From: Candidatus Omnitrophota bacterium
Lineage (GTDB): Bacteria > Omnitrophota > Gorgyraeia > Aquiviventales > Aquiviventaceae
Direction: 5' to 3'
DNA: 6,552 bases
Assembly: GCA_016193195.1 (NCBI GenBank)
Contig: JACPSQ010000061.1
Coordinates: 1-6,552 of the forward strand
Positions 5,064-6,552 of the stretch are shown here, piece by piece (positions within the stretch are counted from its first letter, which is position 1; the number at the start of each line of letters is the position of its first letter). The notes beneath the pieces are model-generated. The model saw only the letters and a program-made list of their open reading frames with translations, was not told the origin of the DNA and did no database searches. Position numbers and translations under genes: made by a program.

Positions 5064-5339
5064 TCAAGCGGTTTTTCCGAGAAGGAGGAGGACGCCGATG
5101 GCGATAAAGGCAAAGGCGGCTGCCTTCTGGATCAGCCAGGGTGGTACGATGCGGCTGACGCCCTCACCGACCAACACACCGATGGCGGTGACGGCCAGCA
5201 GTGCCAGAGCCGCTCCGACAAACACTGCCAAGGGTTGCCGGCTCGAGGCGGTCAGCGATAACACGGCGAGCTGAGTCTTGTCGCCCAGCTCAGCCAAGAA
5301 CAACGTCGTAAACGTTGTCGCAATCAGACGTAGATCCAT
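5064..5339 (-). CDS. GDT1/UPF0016 (TMEM165) family transporter, single-repeat form
   Basis: A 91-residue protein with three membrane segments (about 5-30, 38-58, 70-87). The first carries the family signature E17-L-G-D-K-T22, in the context LAELGDKTQLAVLSLTA. GDT1/TMEM165 proteins export Mn2+ or Ca2+, or exchange them for protons. Full-length members contain two such three-helix repeats, and some bacteria encode the halves separately. Only one half is seen here, so it would need to homodimerise or pair with a partner elsewhere. The ATG at 5339 has an ideal AGGAGG (5346-5351) 6 nt upstream, which starts just after the stop codon of the peptidoglycan-binding gene (13-nt gap). Its place downstream of a terC-family gene supports a role in metal export. 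Confidence 0.9.
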   Translation of the reverse strand: MDLRLIATTFTTLFLAELGDKTQLAVLSLTASSRQPLAVFVGAALALLAVTAIGVLVGEGVSRIVPPWLIQKAAAFAFIAIGVLLLLGKTA

Positions 5340-5352
5340 CGGTTGCCTCCTG

Positions 5353-5832
5353 TTACTGCGTGTCCACTTCTGTTGCTGTTGCCGTCGGCAGATACGCCCT
5401 CAGTGCCTCCCACGTCTTTACGCCGAGGACGCCATCCGGCTCCAAGCCGTGGGCTTTCTGGAACTCGATGAGCGCGGTATCGGTGCGGTGGCCGATGAGG
5501 CCATCAATTGACCCGGGGTCAAAGCCCGCCTGTTTGAGCGCCCGCTGAACCTGCTTGACCCGCTTGGCCGAGCGCAGGCGGTACTCCTGAATCGCGGTCT
5601 GGATGTCTTCAGTCTGCTCGCCTATGCGAGCACCGTCTGCGGCGCGAGGTGTCGAGGTCACACTGGGACTGGGGAGCCCTGCGGATCGTCCTCCCCGCGC
5701 CGCGCTGGAGCGTGGCTTCGACGTCTGGAAGGTCCCTGATGAGCTGAGCCACCGACCCGCTCCCTCATGGATTGGGCCGACGAGCAAGAGCAACAGGCCG
5801 ACGCAGGCTGAGAAGATGAGGAGCCGTTTCAT
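5353..5832 (-). CDS. Secreted or membrane-anchored peptidoglycan-binding-domain protein
   Basis: A 159-residue protein. Residues 1-19 (MKRLLIFSACVGLLLLLVG) form a signal peptide or N-terminal anchor. Residues about 30-70 are rich in Ser, Pro, Arg and Ala and probably disordered. Residues about 90-148 form a PG_binding_1 domain with the usual pattern VKQVQRALKQAGFDPGSIDG, then TALIEFQKAHGLEPDG and VLGVKTWEALRAYL. This domain binds peptidoglycan and often targets wall enzymes, but no catalytic domain is present, so it is probably a structural or targeting protein in the envelope. ATG 5832 directly follows the TGA (5835-5833) of the upstream gene (TGAATG), implying coupled translation. Confidence 0.87.
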   Translation of the reverse strand: MKRLLIFSACVGLLLLLVGPIHEGAGRWLSSSGTFQTSKPRSSAARGGRSAGLPSPSVTSTPRAADGARIGEQTEDIQTAIQEYRLRSAKRVKQVQRALKQAGFDPGSIDGLIGHRTDTALIEFQKAHGLEPDGVLGVKTWEALRAYLPTATATEVDTQ

Positions 5833-6144
5833 TCACGGAGTCTGCGGCTCTAACGAGGCGTTGGACAGCTGACGGGCCTTGCTGGCGGCAGCCATCGCCT
5901 CCTCATAGCGACGCGCCGCCAGCGCCTCATAGGCCTTGGAGAGCATCGCCTCAGCGTCTTGGAGGGCCTGGGGCGTCGTCATCTCCGGATGCGCACTGCG
6001 GGCGGCGATGACCTCCTGCTGGGCCAACCGGATGGCCGTCAGGGCATGGCGCGACGTAAGGCCGCCGCGGATGGCCGCAACCGTTGCGACCGTCAGGATG
6101 ATACCCACCGTCGTGTACCAGATCCAGACGTGGCTGGTACTCAT
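5833..6144 (-). CDS. Small membrane-anchored helical protein, unknown function
   Basis: A 103-residue protein with one N-terminal membrane segment (about 7-26, within HVWIWYTTVGIILTVATVAA), then an alanine-rich, charged helical region. Residues 35-95 look like two helical hairpins (LAQQEVIAARSAHPE; ALQDAEAMLSKAYEALAARR; YEEAMAAASKARQL), similar in style to TPR-like or DUF4398-like periplasmic proteins; no family is assigned. Two starts are possible. ATG 6144 overlaps the terC stop codon by one base (TGATG), and GTG 6147 overlaps it by four bases and adds one residue. AGGAGG is 9 nt from the ATG and 6 nt from the GTG, so neither is excluded. Tight coupling to terC upstream and the peptidoglycan-binding gene downstream suggests that they work together at the envelope. 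Confidence 0.8.
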   Translation of the reverse strand: MSTSHVWIWYTTVGIILTVATVAAIRGGLTSRHALTAIRLAQQEVIAARSAHPEMTTPQALQDAEAMLSKAYEALAARRYEEAMAAASKARQLSNASLEPQTP

Positions 6145-6552
6145 CACGCGGGCCCTCCTGGTTGGCGTCTCGGGTTTGGCGCTTCTGCGACTGGCTTAAA
6201 GAGGATGGAGGCCAGAATGGATAGCGCCAAAATTCCAGCCACGACCCCCAAGGCGATCCCGATGGGGATCTTGTAGACGTCCGCGATGAGCATCTTCACC
6301 CCCACAAAGACGAGGATGGCCGACAGCCCATAGTGGAGGTGGGTGAAGAGCCGCATCAGCCCGGCCAGGGCGAAGTAGAGCGCCCGCAGGCCCAGGATCG
6401 CAAAGGCGTTGGAGCTGTAGACGATGAAGGGGTCCAGGGTGATGCCGAAGATCGCTGGAATCGAATCGACCGCGAAGATGACATCCGTCGTCTCCACCAC
6501 GAGCAGCACAACAAAGAGTGGTGTCGCCAGAAGCCGGCCCGCTTCCCGGATG
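6144..6552 (-). CDS. TerC/Alx-family integral membrane protein, C-terminal part (runs off right edge)
   Basis: The last 135 codons are visible; the frame is open to the window edge, so the true start lies to the right. The visible sequence reads ATPLFVVLLVVETTDVIFAV, then DSIPAIFGITLDPFIVYSSN and AFAILGLRALYFALAG, which is the highly conserved core of the TerC family, including the acidic residues of E-T-T-D and V-D-S-I-P. Three to four membrane segments follow, ending in a proline- and arginine-rich tail. TerC-family proteins such as E. coli Alx are linked to Mn2+ export and to tellurite or pH stress. The presence of a GDT1-type gene downstream in the same run strengthens the metal-export reading. 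Its promoter, and any manganese riboswitch, would be outside the window. Confidence 0.93.
   Translation of the reverse strand, partial: IREAGRLLATPLFVVLLVVETTDVIFAVDSIPAIFGITLDPFIVYSSNAFAILGLRALYFALAGLMRLFTHLHYGLSAILVFVGVKMLIADVYKIPIGIALGVVAGILALSILASILFKPVAEAPNPRRQPGGPA

Overview
The window is GC-rich bacterial DNA, gene-dense, with strong Shine-Dalgarno sites (AGGAGG type) before several genes. Nothing in it fixes the taxon. The gene families and the CGCAAA-rich intergenic repeat would suit an uncultured environmental lineage such as Nitrospirota or NC10-like bacteria, but that is a low-confidence guess.

Left end (1-295): the first 45 codons of htpX (membrane zinc protease) run off the left edge on the minus strand. 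Upstream of it lie three consecutive inverted repeats, including a perfect 32-bp palindrome.

Cation-antiport locus (295-3276): a minus-strand operon encodes a 400-residue CPA2-family (YbaL/RosB-like) cation:proton antiporter without a C-terminal RCK domain. It continues with a small DUF542/DUF1858-like ORF that appears frameshifted, then a DUF1232-like protein. An NhaR-like LysR regulator is transcribed divergently from a 90-bp AT-rich intergenic region that holds a near-consensus sigma-70 promoter and short operator-like repeats. The layout suggests that the regulator senses ion or pH stress and controls the antiporter operon. A 15-bp word at the promoter recurs in inverted orientation just past the operon's far end, so the three-gene block is bracketed by inverted repeats.

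Middle (3277-4018): a gene-free 350-bp stretch with a dense cluster of CGCAAA/TTTGCG words and nested hairpins, then a consensus-like promoter driving a short ferritin-like protein (129 aa) whose last helix looks shortened.

Right block (4062-6552, all minus strand): a tightly packed, probably co-transcribed set, in transcription order: TerC-family membrane protein (partial, enters from the right edge), small membrane-anchored helical protein, secreted or anchored peptidoglycan-binding-domain protein, half-size GDT1/UPF0016 transporter, and membrane-anchored class A beta-lactamase-like protein. TerC and GDT1 families both include manganese or calcium exporters, so this may be a metal-export and cell-envelope operon. 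The strongest leads are the bracketed antiporter locus with its shared repeat, the frameshifted small ORF, and the TerC-GDT1-envelope operon. No CRISPR array, tRNA, rRNA or transposase was seen.
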